Origin: a virus
DNA length: 23,295 bases
IMG/VR virus record: IMGVR_UViG_3300005582_000107
Coordinates: 1 to 23,295 of that record
Strand: one strand, 5' to 3'
Of the stretch, positions 1 to 5,087 are shown in pieces. The translations under genes and the position numbers were made by a program. The notes under the pieces are model-generated. The model ran no database searches and was not told the DNA's origin. It was given only the letters and a program-made list of their open reading frames with translations. Every line of letters begins with the position of its first letter. The first letter of the stretch is position 1.

Positions 1-52
1 AAAAAAAAAAGAAAGAAAACACACATGACACTTAATTAAAGCCTCATGTGTG
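1..52 (-). terminator. Intrinsic terminator after the 63-302 gene
   Basis: Positions 20-28 and 44-52 form a perfect 9-bp stem (CACACATGA/TCATGTGTG). An inner 3-bp stem CTT/AAG (31-33, 39-41) closes loop AATTA. In the minus-strand RNA the hairpin is followed by a U-rich run (1-19, interrupted by two Cs). It begins about ten bases past the stop codon of the 63-302 gene. The same hairpin design recurs at 462-495. Confidence 0.85.
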
Positions 53-62
53 GTGTTAATCT

Positions 63-302
63 TTATTCTGATTCACTTTTAAGAAAAAGATCTCCCCTTG
101 TAGCAGGACTTCCTGCTACGTGAAGAAATTGCGTTGCTGCTGACATGGGGAGATAAAAACTCTCCCACCCGCCTTGCTCTTTGTTCTTAACTAACTTGAT
201 ACCCATATCCTGCAGCATTTTAAGTGCTGCCGGGCTGATGTCCACTAAACCTTGGACATATGCAAACTTTTGACCATCTTTCTCTGAAAAATTCATGTGC
301 AC
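63..302 (-). CDS. Small unknown phage protein (79 aa), GTG start
   Basis: I do not recognise this protein. It is a soluble-looking 79-residue product with no membrane segment or signal peptide. The start is GTG at 302, because AGAGGAG sits six bases upstream of it; the in-frame ATG at 296 would have a 12-base spacing. The gene is the last in the window's GC-richer unit, lies between the folded element at 330-448 and a strong terminator at 1-52, and is therefore probably expressed as its own short message or the last gene of that unit. Function unknown. Confidence 0.7.
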   Translation of the reverse strand: MHMNFSEKDGQKFAYVQGLVDISPAALKMLQDMGIKLVKNKEQGGWESFYLPMSAATQFLHVAGSPATRGDLFLKSESE

Positions 303-329
303 AATATTCTCCTCTGTGGTCGACAGGAC

Positions 330-448
330 TTACTAAGAATCGCACTATAACTACGATCTCTGCAGGCATCCGATTTATTTAATCAGATCTACCTAACCAA
401 CTGCAGAGTTTAAACGGTAGGCTGCGTCGATAGTGCAATTCTTAGTAA
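330..448 (-). ncRNA. Long folded intergenic RNA element, rod of three helices
   Basis: No gene occupies this stretch. In minus-strand RNA three nested helices form. P1 is 19 bp (330-348 with 430-448) with one G-U pair. P2 is 8 bp, CTCTGCAG/CTGCAGAG (358-365 with 401-408). P3 is 8 bp (368-375 with 381-388) with one G-U pair and loop AAAUA. A short CUAC/GUAG helix (351-354 with 417-420) is possible between P1 and P2. Both imperfect pairs are C-A mismatches when the plus strand is folded but G-U wobbles on the minus strand, which points to a transcribed minus-strand RNA. It lies between a hairpin at 462-495 and the ribosome site at 309-315. Role unknown: RNase III processing site, mRNA stabiliser or independent small RNA are all possible. 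Confidence 0.55.
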
Positions 449-461
449 CCCCTACTAGAGA

Positions 462-495
462 CACACATGACACCCAATTAAGGGCATCATGTGTG
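462..495 (-). terminator. Hairpin matching the 20-52 terminator, no U-tract
   Basis: CACACATGA (462-470) pairs with TCATGTGTG (487-495). An inner CCC/GGG stem (473-475, 482-484) closes loop AATTAA. It follows the stop codon of the 503-766 gene by seven bases, as its twin does at 63-302. Unlike the twin, the downstream RNA reads UCUCUAGUAGGGG, with no U run, so it may be a 3'-end stabiliser or processing site rather than a full terminator. Confidence 0.5.
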
Positions 496-502
496 GTGTT
501 GA

Positions 503-766
503 TCAGATCAACCCGTACCTCTCAAGATTAGCAGCCTCTGAAGGCCGCTTCATCTTGATTTGCATCAGCCACATTCCAGGTTCCATGTCCTGAAGTGTGT
601 AAATAGAACCAGACTCCGTTTTAACCATACCAGCTTTCGCCGATACAATCCGAGTAGTCTGATACTTAGGTACAACTACACAGGCCCCTTTAAAGGTGCC
701 TACTACACATACTCCACCACCTTGTTGTGGGAGTATGCGGTATTGCGTGATGACGTTGGTCATCAT
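503..766 (-). CDS. Small unknown protein with SGSxYxL motif (87 aa)
   Basis: The 87-residue product has alternating hydrophobic and polar residues suggesting a beta-rich fold. Residues about 40-58 carry a KTESGSIYTLQD pattern that I have seen in other small phage proteins of unknown role. The start is the ATG at 766, placed behind a strong AAAGGAGGG five bases upstream; a second ATG follows directly. The ribosome site is preceded by an 11-base sequence (TCTAGCCCAAA) also found upstream of the 1192-1473 gene at the same distance. A hairpin follows the stop codon closely. No function can be assigned. Confidence 0.75.
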   Translation of the reverse strand: MMTNVITQYRILPQQGGGVCVVGTFKGACVVVPKYQTTRIVSAKAGMVKTESGSIYTLQDMEPGMWLMQIKMKRPSEAANLERYGLI

Positions 767-777
767 ATTTACCCTCC

Positions 778-788
778 TTTGGGCTAGA
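778..788 (-). promoter_or_regulatory. Shared leader motif TCTAGCCCAAA, copy 1
   Basis: Reads TCTAGCCCAAA on the minus strand, ending 11 bases before the ATG at 766. An identical 11-mer ends 11 bases before the ATG at 1473. Its CCC can pair with the GGG of the ribosome site, so a translational role is possible. This is inference from repetition only. Confidence 0.35.
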
Positions 789-852
789 ACAAAAGGGTTG
801 GGCCTTTATTAGGCGTGCCCAGGCCTACTAAGACGGGTACTTTTAAACCCTC

Positions 853-946
853 GATTGTTGTGCGTGACATTCACTCTGCGGGATAGTTGAAGGAGTTTTA
901 TTGTCCTCAACGTCCCTTTTATAAACAGAGCTCCGACACAACAATC
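853..946 (-). ncRNA. Folded intergenic element directly after a stop codon
   Basis: Gap 767-946 has no supported gene. The element has an outer 10-bp helix GATTGTTGTG/CACAACAATC (853-862 with 937-946), an inner CTCTG/CAGAG (874-878 with 926-930), and a terminal arm: GGGA/TCCC (880-883, 913-916), GTTGA/TCAAC (886-890, 907-911) and GGA/TCC (892-894, 904-906) with a 9-base loop. The outer helix abuts the stop codon of the 947-1195 gene. There is no U-tract, so it is not a simple terminator. Like the element at 330-448 it may be a processing or regulatory RNA. Confidence 0.45.
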
Positions 947-1195
947 TTACTCAGATTTTCTTAATAGCAGCTCTATACGCTCATGCGTAGTACCAAGAGC
1001 TGCCATCCGTTTGTTCACGAGGTACTGATATTTCCTGTCCTCGTGAAGGGCTTTTTCTTGAAAGGTCTTATATGCAGATTCAAAATTCGCATGCTCAGAC
1101 CTTTCAAGACGACTGTCCTCAAAAAGAACGACGTATTTGTCGCCCTCTTTAAGGATAATCAGACACTCCTCCCTCAAAGGGGAGAAGGCTCTCAC
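947..1195 (-). CDS. Small unknown protein (82 aa), GTGA-coupled start
   Basis: Unrecognised charged 82-residue protein. The frame is open much further upstream (to 1306), but that extension runs inside the coding region of the previous gene. I chose the GTG at 1195, which overlaps the TGA of the 1192-1473 gene as GTGA, the coupling seen throughout this genome. The central part (LIILKEGDKYVVLFED) looks like a short beta hairpin; the C-terminal half is Lys/Arg/Glu-rich and probably helical. Translation likely depends on the upstream gene, because the ribosome site of its own is weak. The choice of start is uncertain. Confidence 0.55.
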   Translation of the reverse strand: MRAFSPLREECLIILKEGDKYVVLFEDSRLERSEHANFESAYKTFQEKALHEDRKYQYLVNKRMAALGTTHERIELLLRKSE

Positions 1196-1473
1196 AGCCG
1201 TCCCACTAAGTAGTCCAGCTGGTTGAGACCAAAGATTTCTCTTTGGCGGTACGCCTTCGAGACCTCGAAGGTGTAACGGATGTCCTTCCAGGACTCCGAA
1301 ACACAATCTTGAACGAAGGTTCCTTCGGGAGTAATCTCACCGAAGGCGAAGCCATGCTCGTCAGAAACGAACACGGCGAGAGTGTAGCCCGGACGGGCTA
1401 CGTCGTCCCATTCTAGGATGGGAGTGGTGCTCATGCCGTTGAGCGAGATGGTGGCGGAGTTGGCGATAGCCAT
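1192..1473 (-). CDS. Unknown 93-aa protein, first gene of the GC-richer unit
   Basis: Starts at ATG 1473 behind AAAAGGGA, six bases upstream. The frame extends upstream to 1518, but that would place the start inside the promoter and palindrome region. The product begins MAIANSATISLNGMSTTP and looks soluble and beta-rich; no family is recognised. Base composition is strikingly richer than the main array (30 of 60 bases G+C at 1201-1260). It is the first gene behind the promoter at 1514-1542 and shares the leader motif TCTAGCCCAAA with the 503-766 gene. High composition and a strong individual promoter suggest either recent acquisition or high expression. Confidence 0.75.
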   Translation of the reverse strand: MAIANSATISLNGMSTTPILEWDDVARPGYTLAVFVSDEHGFAFGEITPEGTFVQDCVSESWKDIRYTFEVSKAYRQREIFGLNQLDYLVGRL

Positions 1474-1484
1474 ACTAGATCCCT

Positions 1485-1495
1485 TTTGGGCTAGA
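1485..1495 (-). promoter_or_regulatory. Shared leader motif TCTAGCCCAAA, copy 2
   Basis: Identical to 778-788 and at the same 11-base distance from the start codon. It lies between the palindrome at 1495-1518 and the ribosome site of the 1192-1473 gene. Confidence 0.35.
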
Positions 1496-1518
1496 TGATA
1501 ACCCCTATTGGTTATCAT
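1495..1518. promoter_or_regulatory. Perfect 9-bp palindrome over the predicted start point
   Basis: ATGATAACC (1495-1503) and GGTTATCAT (1510-1518) are perfect inverted repeats around CCTATT. The right arm overlaps the -10 hexamer and the loop covers the expected transcription start near 1507. The geometry fits a repressor operator; the transcribed part could also fold in the 5' UTR. No regulator gene is recognised nearby. Confidence 0.5.
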
Positions 1519-1542
1519 ATAAGATACCGTTATTTCCGTAAA
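1514..1542 (-). promoter_or_regulatory. Sigma70-like promoter for the 1473-63 unit
   Basis: On the minus strand TTTACG (1537-1542) and TATGAT (1514-1519) are separated by exactly 17 bases. They match the bacterial -35 at four of six and the -10 at five of six positions. It is placed just after an intrinsic terminator and before the first gene of the GC-richer unit. If real, this unit is read by host polymerase rather than only by the phage enzyme. Confidence 0.5.
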
Positions 1543-1570
1543 ATAAAACCTCCCCTCATAAGAGGAGAGG
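1541..1570 (-). terminator. Intrinsic terminator after the 1579-1773 gene
   Basis: A 9-bp stem (CCTCCCCTC at 1549-1557 with GAGGAGAGG at 1562-1570), with one U-G pair in the minus-strand RNA and tetraloop UUAU, is followed by UUUUAUUU. It begins nine bases past the stop codon and separates the main array from the unit at 1-1520. Confidence 0.85.
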
Positions 1571-1578
1571 AGGATTTC

Positions 1579-1773
1579 TTACTCAAATGATTCTACGATA
1601 TCTGTATAAATTTCCGTTGGCAGCTCGGTCATTCCTAACCCCGGTCTTGCCTGATACTTGTACATTGCTATATGAGCAATGCGAGCCTCTCTACGGGCTT
1701 CTGGTATTCCTCTTGCATTTACTTCTTGCAAGGATACATGATTTGCATCTGCTACTTCAACTAAATATTTCAT
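1579..1773 (-). CDS. Unknown 64-aa protein
   Basis: Unrecognised small soluble protein, last gene before the terminator at 1541-1570. The ATG at 1773 follows TAGGAG by six bases, so the start is well supported. The middle (residues about 20-38) is Arg/Ala-rich and probably helical; the C-terminus is acidic. It follows the tRNA-Arg gene. Confidence 0.7.
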   Translation of the reverse strand: MKYLVEVADANHVSLQEVNARGIPEARREARIAHIAMYKYQARPGLGMTELPTEIYTDIVESFE

Positions 1774-1835
1774 TTTATTCTCCTAGGACAAAATCAAGTT
1801 GATATTTCTAGATAATTTTTCTGTAGATCTAATAA

Positions 1836-1912
1836 TGGCCTGCCCAGATGGATTCGAACCATCGGCCTACAGCTTAGAAGGCTGTTGCTCTATCCTACTG
1901 AGCTATGGGCAG
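1836..1912 (-). tRNA. tRNA-Arg (anticodon UCU)
   Basis: A full cloverleaf is visible: acceptor CTGCCCA/TGGGCAG, anticodon stem ACAGC/GCTGT with loop CTTCTAA (UCU at 34-36), T arm GATGG-TTCGAAT-CCATC, discriminator G and an encoded CCA at 1838-1836. It reads AGA and AGG codons, the Arg codons favoured by AT-rich phage genes. It sits between protein genes and must be cut out of the long minus-strand transcript. Confidence 0.96.
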
Positions 1913-1921
1913 TTGTTAATG

Positions 1922-2221
1922 TTAAGCTTTAAGCCAACTCTGAGACTCTTTGAATATGATCTCTTCTCGGCCATCATACTCGTCAATATAAAACTCAGAG
2001 CCTTCAGGTATCCAAGCAATTGCTAAGTTAAGCTCGCTTGAAATGTAAATACCCTTGTAAAGTTCTTCGCAGTATTTATGAGGACTTTCTCCGTCTTCAA
2101 TCATTTTAACTACGTTTGGGTCAAACAACAACTCTTCAATTCCATGCCAGCTATACCAACCTGCACCGAAATTGAAAGAGAAGATTACAGCAACCTTCCC
2201 ATCTCTGATAACCTTCTTCAC
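1922..2221 (-). CDS. Conserved phage protein of unknown function (99 aa), GTG start
   Basis: The 99-residue product has a pattern I associate with a widespread phage family of unknown function: GAGWYSW near residues 19-25, EELLFDP near 29-35, and a C-terminal IPEGSEFYIDEYDG segment. The family is usually annotated only as hypothetical. The start codon is GTG at 2221, behind AGGAG with correct spacing (TAGGAG-ATACT-GTG). The gene ends ten bases before the tRNA-Arg gene. Family recognition is from memory of the motif order, not a search. Confidence 0.8.
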   Translation of the reverse strand: MKKVIRDGKVAVIFSFNFGAGWYSWHGIEELLFDPNVVKMIEDGESPHKYCEELYKGIYISSELNLAIAWIPEGSEFYIDEYDGREEIIFKESQSWLKA

Positions 2222-2251
2222 AGTATCTCCTATTCAAGTATAATCTTAATG

Positions 2252-2476
2252 TTAGTCTTTTGACGCTTCTTGCGGCTCAAAATATGCGATTTTAACTTTG
2301 CCTTTTTGCAGTTTTGCATAGCTGATTTCAGCAGTTGCATTTCTAATTACAACTTTTGCCAAAGATGAGATATGTTTCGCTGCCTCGTTATTAATCCTAC
2401 CAGCACAAGCACCACGCAATACTGTTCCAACAAGAGAGTAGACTTCCGTAACATTGATAAGTTTTGCTTTAGACAT
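2252..2476 (-). CDS. Unknown basic 74-aa protein
   Basis: I place the start at ATG 2476, nine bases after AAGGAT, giving a 74-residue protein starting MSKAKLINVTEVY. The frame extends further upstream (to 2542), but that region is coding for the preceding zinc-ribbon gene. The start overlaps that gene's stop as ATGTCTAA, an arrangement seen again at 5087. The sequence is Lys/Ala-rich with a net positive charge and could bind nucleic acid, but no domain is recognised. Confidence 0.7.
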   Translation of the reverse strand: MSKAKLINVTEVYSLVGTVLRGACAGRINNEAAKHISSLAKVVIRNATAEISYAKLQKGKVKIAYFEPQEASKD

Positions 2477-3101
2477 TTTCTGAGATCCTTTTAAGTTCAA
2501 TAGTACGACGATATGCTTTTGTGATTTCTTCTGGAATATCACTTGCTTTTAAATTTGGAAATAAATTCGCTACCATTTTATTAACATAAGGCGTTGATAA
2601 AAATAAGGTATTATATAAATTTAATTTTTCTTGATACTCTTTCTTTTTAATACTCTCCCTCTGTGTTTTAGATCGTTTTATTGGATCTTTGTGATAATAT
2701 CTCAAAGCTATTTGTCTATAATGTTCTGGATCCTTTGCATAAGAAGCTCTTCTATAGACATTTTTACATTCCCTACACATTGTCTCTAATCCAGAACGTT
2801 GAGTTCTATTCTTATTAAAAGCTGTATGTTCTTTAATACACTTACAAGTATGACAGAATTTAGTTAATCCAATTTCAAAAGTTTCGGATTCAACTATTTT
2901 TTTAACAGCAAGCCTGCTATTCTCTCGATATTTGATAATTTTTTCTTTTTTATCAACTTTAGTTTCATGATACTTTTTTAACTCTTCTATATTTCGACAA
3001 GCTTTACATTTGCTTTTGTGACGTTTTGTACCTCCCATTCTAGGGAAAAGATGTTCTCTAGTTTCATTACAAGATACACATTTAAATGGTTTTAGTTTCA
3101 T
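2469..3101 (-). CDS. Double zinc-ribbon protein, possibly endonuclease-related
   Basis: The 210-residue protein has two CxxC...CxxC zinc-binding modules: C8, C11, C32, C35, and C83, C86, C109, C112. The second, with the pattern FCHTCKCIKEHTAFNKN...MCRECK followed by a basic helical tail, resembles the zinc module of phage HNH and endonuclease VII-like proteins. I cannot see a complete HNH catalytic motif in the tail, so nuclease activity is not shown. The start could also be TTG at 3131, overlapping the previous stop; ATG 3101 is chosen because no strong ribosome site supports either. Such free-standing genes in phages are often mobile. Confidence 0.7.
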   Translation of the reverse strand: MKLKPFKCVSCNETREHLFPRMGGTKRHKSKCKACRNIEELKKYHETKVDKKEKIIKYRENSRLAVKKIVESETFEIGLTKFCHTCKCIKEHTAFNKNRTQRSGLETMCRECKNVYRRASYAKDPEHYRQIALRYYHKDPIKRSKTQRESIKKKEYQEKLNLYNTLFLSTPYVNKMVANLFPNLKASDIPEEITKAYRRTIELKRISENV

Positions 3102-3117
3102 AATAGACTTAATAAAT

Positions 3118-3426
3118 TTAAGTATGTTCAATAATCTTAATGTTAGTCTTTCTTAATGCTTCCTGACATATTTTACAAGGCTTAGCTAATCCCGGAGTAC
3201 CATCTTCTTTGTATCTGAATATTTCTATTTTATAGGCTAAACTTAAATCTTTGCATCTTGTTATTGCATGAATCTCAGCATGTAAATAAATCTTTTGTGG
3301 TTGGTCCATCTTAGTTGCATACATAGCTTGCAAAGGATGTGTCTTAATATAACTGTTTTGACCAACACTTAAAATTTGATTTCTTCTATCTCTAATAATT
3401 GCTGTTACTTGATGCTTCTTATTCAT
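3118..3426 (-). CDS. Small cytidine/dCMP deaminase-like protein (102 aa)
   Basis: The zinc-dependent deaminase signature is present: H49-A-E51 and P83-C84-x2-C87, the ligands and catalytic Glu of the cytidine deaminase fold. Family members hydrolytically deaminate cytidine, dCMP or nucleic-acid bases. At 102 residues it is shorter than typical phage dCMP deaminases, and I see no allosteric extension, so the substrate is open. The ATG at 3426 overlaps the previous stop as ATGAATAA; the frame also allows TTG at 3438. In a gene set that also encodes a ribonucleotide reductase, a role in dUMP/dTTP supply is the simplest inference. Confidence 0.75.
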   Translation of the reverse strand: MNKKHQVTAIIRDRRNQILSVGQNSYIKTHPLQAMYATKMDQPQKIYLHAEIHAITRCKDLSLAYKIEIFRYKEDGTPGLAKPCKICQEALRKTNIKIIEHT

Positions 3427-3853
3427 GCGTATGATCAAAAAGCTTATAATAAGCTTCTTTTACTCGATTAATAAAACTTGAGAAAGACTCTTTATTTCGC
3501 CAGATAACTGATACAAAATTATTTGAAGATAATTTAAACTCAACGTGACCAGCTTTAACACCATATTCATACTCATCTGCAATCTGAACTATTGCAGTTT
3601 CAAAGTCTAAACTAAGACGTTTTCTTGCATTAGCAGGACTAACAAATGTTAATTCTTCTAACACTTGTTTAGCAGGTGGTTTAGCTACAAGCATATCGAC
3701 AATAGTCAATTCACCTGTATTCATGTCAACTGCAAACTGCCGACCTTTTGTTATAACATCGTGAATGAGACCCGACTGAAACAAGCTTTTAACTGGGGTT
3801 ACTAGCATAAATACACGATCATTTTCGATTACAAAACGATTAAGTTTAGGCAT
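3419..3853 (-). CDS. Unknown 144-aa protein
   Basis: Unrecognised soluble protein. ATG 3853 follows AAAGGA by eight bases. The N-terminal half is rich in short beta-like stretches (FVIENDRVFMLVTP); the C-terminal end (residues about 120-144) is probably an amphipathic helix. It is the first protein gene after the tRNA-Leu and is translationally coupled to the deaminase-like gene. Confidence 0.7.
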   Translation of the reverse strand: MPKLNRFVIENDRVFMLVTPVKSLFQSGLIHDVITKGRQFAVDMNTGELTIVDMLVAKPPAKQVLEELTFVSPANARKRLSLDFETAIVQIADEYEYGVKAGHVEFKLSSNNFVSVIWRNKESFSSFINRVKEAYYKLFDHTHE

Positions 3854-3897
3854 TTCAATAGTCCTTTAAATTATAGAAACAATAGTTACTTTAGTAT

Positions 3898-3934
3898 ATA
3901 AGCTTGTTTTTGGTGCATAATCTTGTTTTGGTGC
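3898..3934 (-). repeat. Tandem duplication of the tRNA-Leu 3' end
   Basis: Two adjacent copies, 3898-3916 (19 nt, ATAAGCTTGTTTTTGGTGC) and 3917-3934 (18 nt, ATAATCTTGTTTTGGTGC), differ by one substitution and one T. The copy at 3917-3934 contains the end of the tRNA-Leu gene, so GCACCA occurs twice in the transcript, the second time downstream of the mature 3' end. Confidence 0.85.
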
Positions 3935-4015
3935 CTAAGACGGGACTCGAACCCGTACGACTGTTACATCGGCAGATTTTAAGTCTGCTGTGTCTACCAA
4001 TTCCACCACTCAGGC
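3929..4015 (-). tRNA. tRNA-Leu (anticodon UAA)
   Basis: Class II tRNA with a long variable arm. Acceptor GCCTGAG/CTTAGGC contains one G-U pair. The anticodon stem GCAGA/TCTGC carries loop CTTAAAA (UAA). The variable arm is CGA-tgtaaca-gTCG and the T arm ACGGG-TTCGAGT-CCCGT. Discriminator A and an encoded CCA (3931-3929) follow. It reads UUA, the commonest Leu codon in AT-rich genes. Confidence 0.96.
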
Positions 4016-4021
4016 TTTTAT

Positions 4022-4177
4022 TTAAAATCCTATATTTTCAATAAAAGAAGGTCGTATTTCTGATTCATAAACTGAACCACCTTCTTCTAATAATCTTAAA
4101 ATAAACTCAGCTTGGCCTCTTGTATGAAACACAGCAAAAATTCTATTGTTAATAAACAATTTATGGCAATTAAACAT
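4022..4177 (-). CDS. Unknown 51-aa protein
   Basis: A 51-residue ORF starting MFNCHKLFINN and ending IENIGF. The ATG at 4177 has AAGGAA about eight bases upstream, and the gene fills the space between the 4202 stop codon and the 5' end of tRNA-Leu, ending six bases before it. Predicted helix in the centre (GQAEFILRLLEEGG). No family recognised; tight packing and the ribosome site are the main support. Confidence 0.65.
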   Translation of the reverse strand: MFNCHKLFINNRIFAVFHTRGQAEFILRLLEEGGSVYESEIRPSFIENIGF

Positions 4178-4201
4178 TAAAATATTCCTTACAAACTGAA
4201 C

Positions 4202-4396
4202 TTATTCTTCTTTAATACTATGAGCACATTGAAGTGCTCCATTAACATATATCCAATTAGCTTTTGCCCATTTATCGCAAATAGCTAAGCAACGTTGTTT
4301 TTCATAATTTACTGCAGCATTCCAAGTTTCTTTTAAAAGTACATTTAACTCTTTACTTAAATTTAATTGTAAAAGATACGAATCGAAATCCATCAT
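4202..4396 (-). CDS. Unknown 64-aa protein
   Basis: Unrecognised small, mostly helical protein with Cys residues in the second half (RCLAICDKWAKANW). Its ATG at 4396 shares one base with the upstream stop codon (TAATG), indicating translational coupling. It is part of a run of small genes between 5328 and 4022. Confidence 0.65.
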   Translation of the reverse strand: MMDFDSYLLQLNLSKELNVLLKETWNAAVNYEKQRCLAICDKWAKANWIYVNGALQCAHSIKEE

Positions 4397-4722
4397 TAAC
4401 CTTTATAGGAATGCCATTTACCGCCATCTCTAAATTCTCTAGGATAGCAAATATCACAATAATGATAATGTTCACAATTACAATTCTTTTCTACCTTTTG
4501 CCATGCTGCATCTTTAGCTTTTTGCCAAGCTAATTTACAACAATATGTCTTTCTTAGCAATGTGTTAATTTCTCTCATTGCTAATATTGATGTTCTATAT
4601 TCAACTTGGTGTTCAGGGTTCCAAGTTTTTTCTTCACTTTGAGAAAACTCTTTAAAAGCTTCATTGTGAAGTTTTAAAGCTTTTAATGCTAGCTGAAGCG
4701 TGTTTATTAGATTATTTTCCAT
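4396..4722 (-). CDS. Unknown Cys/His-rich 108-aa protein
   Basis: The 108-residue product is helical in the first 75 residues. Its C-terminal segment holds clustered Cys and His (CNCEHYHYCDICYP, about residues 82-95) that could coordinate zinc. ATG 4722 lies six bases after AAGG and overlaps the preceding gene by 11 bases. No known family is recognised. Confidence 0.7.
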   Translation of the reverse strand: MENNLINTLQLALKALKLHNEAFKEFSQSEEKTWNPEHQVEYRTSILAMREINTLLRKTYCCKLAWQKAKDAAWQKVEKNCNCEHYHYCDICYPREFRDGGKWHSYKG

Positions 4723-4906
4723 TCCTTTCCTTAAGAAGTCTTATGTACTCTTCTAATAAACATTGATAGTGTGCTGGACCCCAATATTGACAATCAGGGC
4801 CATGATCATTTTGTTTACTAAACCAATGTTGTTCAAAGAAAATACATTTAGTTAGTCTTTCTACTTCTTCTCTTAAGATTTTATTTTCTAACTCTTGCGG
4901 ATTCAT
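4712..4906 (-). CDS. Unknown 64-aa coiled-coil-like protein
   Basis: Begins MNPQELENKILREEVERLTK, a heptad-like stretch that probably forms a short coiled coil, followed by a Cys/His/Trp-containing part. I place the start at ATG 4906, seven bases after GAGG, although the frame is open to 4927; the longer form would run deeper into the zinc-ribbon gene upstream. The first 26 bases overlap that gene. Confidence 0.65.
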   Translation of the reverse strand: MNPQELENKILREEVERLTKCIFFEQHWFSKQNDHGPDCQYWGPAHYQCLLEEYIRLLKERNGK

Positions 4907-5087
4907 TAGCCTTCCTCTTGCTTCCACAGTCTTTACAAAGCCAGCTGTACTTAAGCTTTGTGCCTGTCTCTAGAGGTTTGTCTTTTCTACAATACGGACA
5001 AAATTTTTTATTGCCCATAGCACTAACTAATTTTGCTGTCATTTCTCGACGTGCTTCCGTCGAGGTTACATCATAGTCTTTAGACAT
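4881..5087 (-). CDS. Small zinc-ribbon protein (68 aa)
   Basis: From ATG 5087 the product is 68 residues with one CxxC...CxxC module (FCPYC and LCKDC, about 20 residues apart), followed by a basic tail (GSKRKANESARVRK), consistent with a zinc-stabilised nucleic-acid-binding protein. The start overlaps the previous stop as ATGTCTAA. The frame is open further upstream, but that part would overlap coding sequence. No catalytic motif is seen. Confidence 0.7.
   Translation of the reverse strand: MSKDYDVTSTEARREMTAKLVSAMGNKKFCPYCRKDKPLETGTKLKYSWLCKDCGSKRKANESARVRK

Noticed and set aside
1196-1306. N-terminal extension of the 947-1195 gene
   Set aside because: It overlaps the coding region of the 1192-1473 gene by over 100 bases. 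The GTGA overlap at 1195 is the pattern used across this genome.
1474-1518. Upstream extension of the 1192-1473 gene to 1518
   Set aside because: It would begin inside the palindrome and promoter region; the ATG at 1473 has a correctly spaced AAAAGGGA.
1495-1518. T7-type phage promoter (AATAGGGG on the minus strand resembles ATAGGG)
   Set aside because: Only the last few bases fit, and no second copy of a longer shared motif was found in other gaps, so the phage polymerase's promoter cannot be defined from this window.
560-2263. Several plus-strand reading frames of 60-76 codons
   Set aside because: They lie antisense to well-supported minus-strand genes or a tRNA and lack ribosome sites. 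The same holds for plus-strand frames near 7558, 8483-9369, 11473, 15628-15970, 19448, 20184 and 21825.
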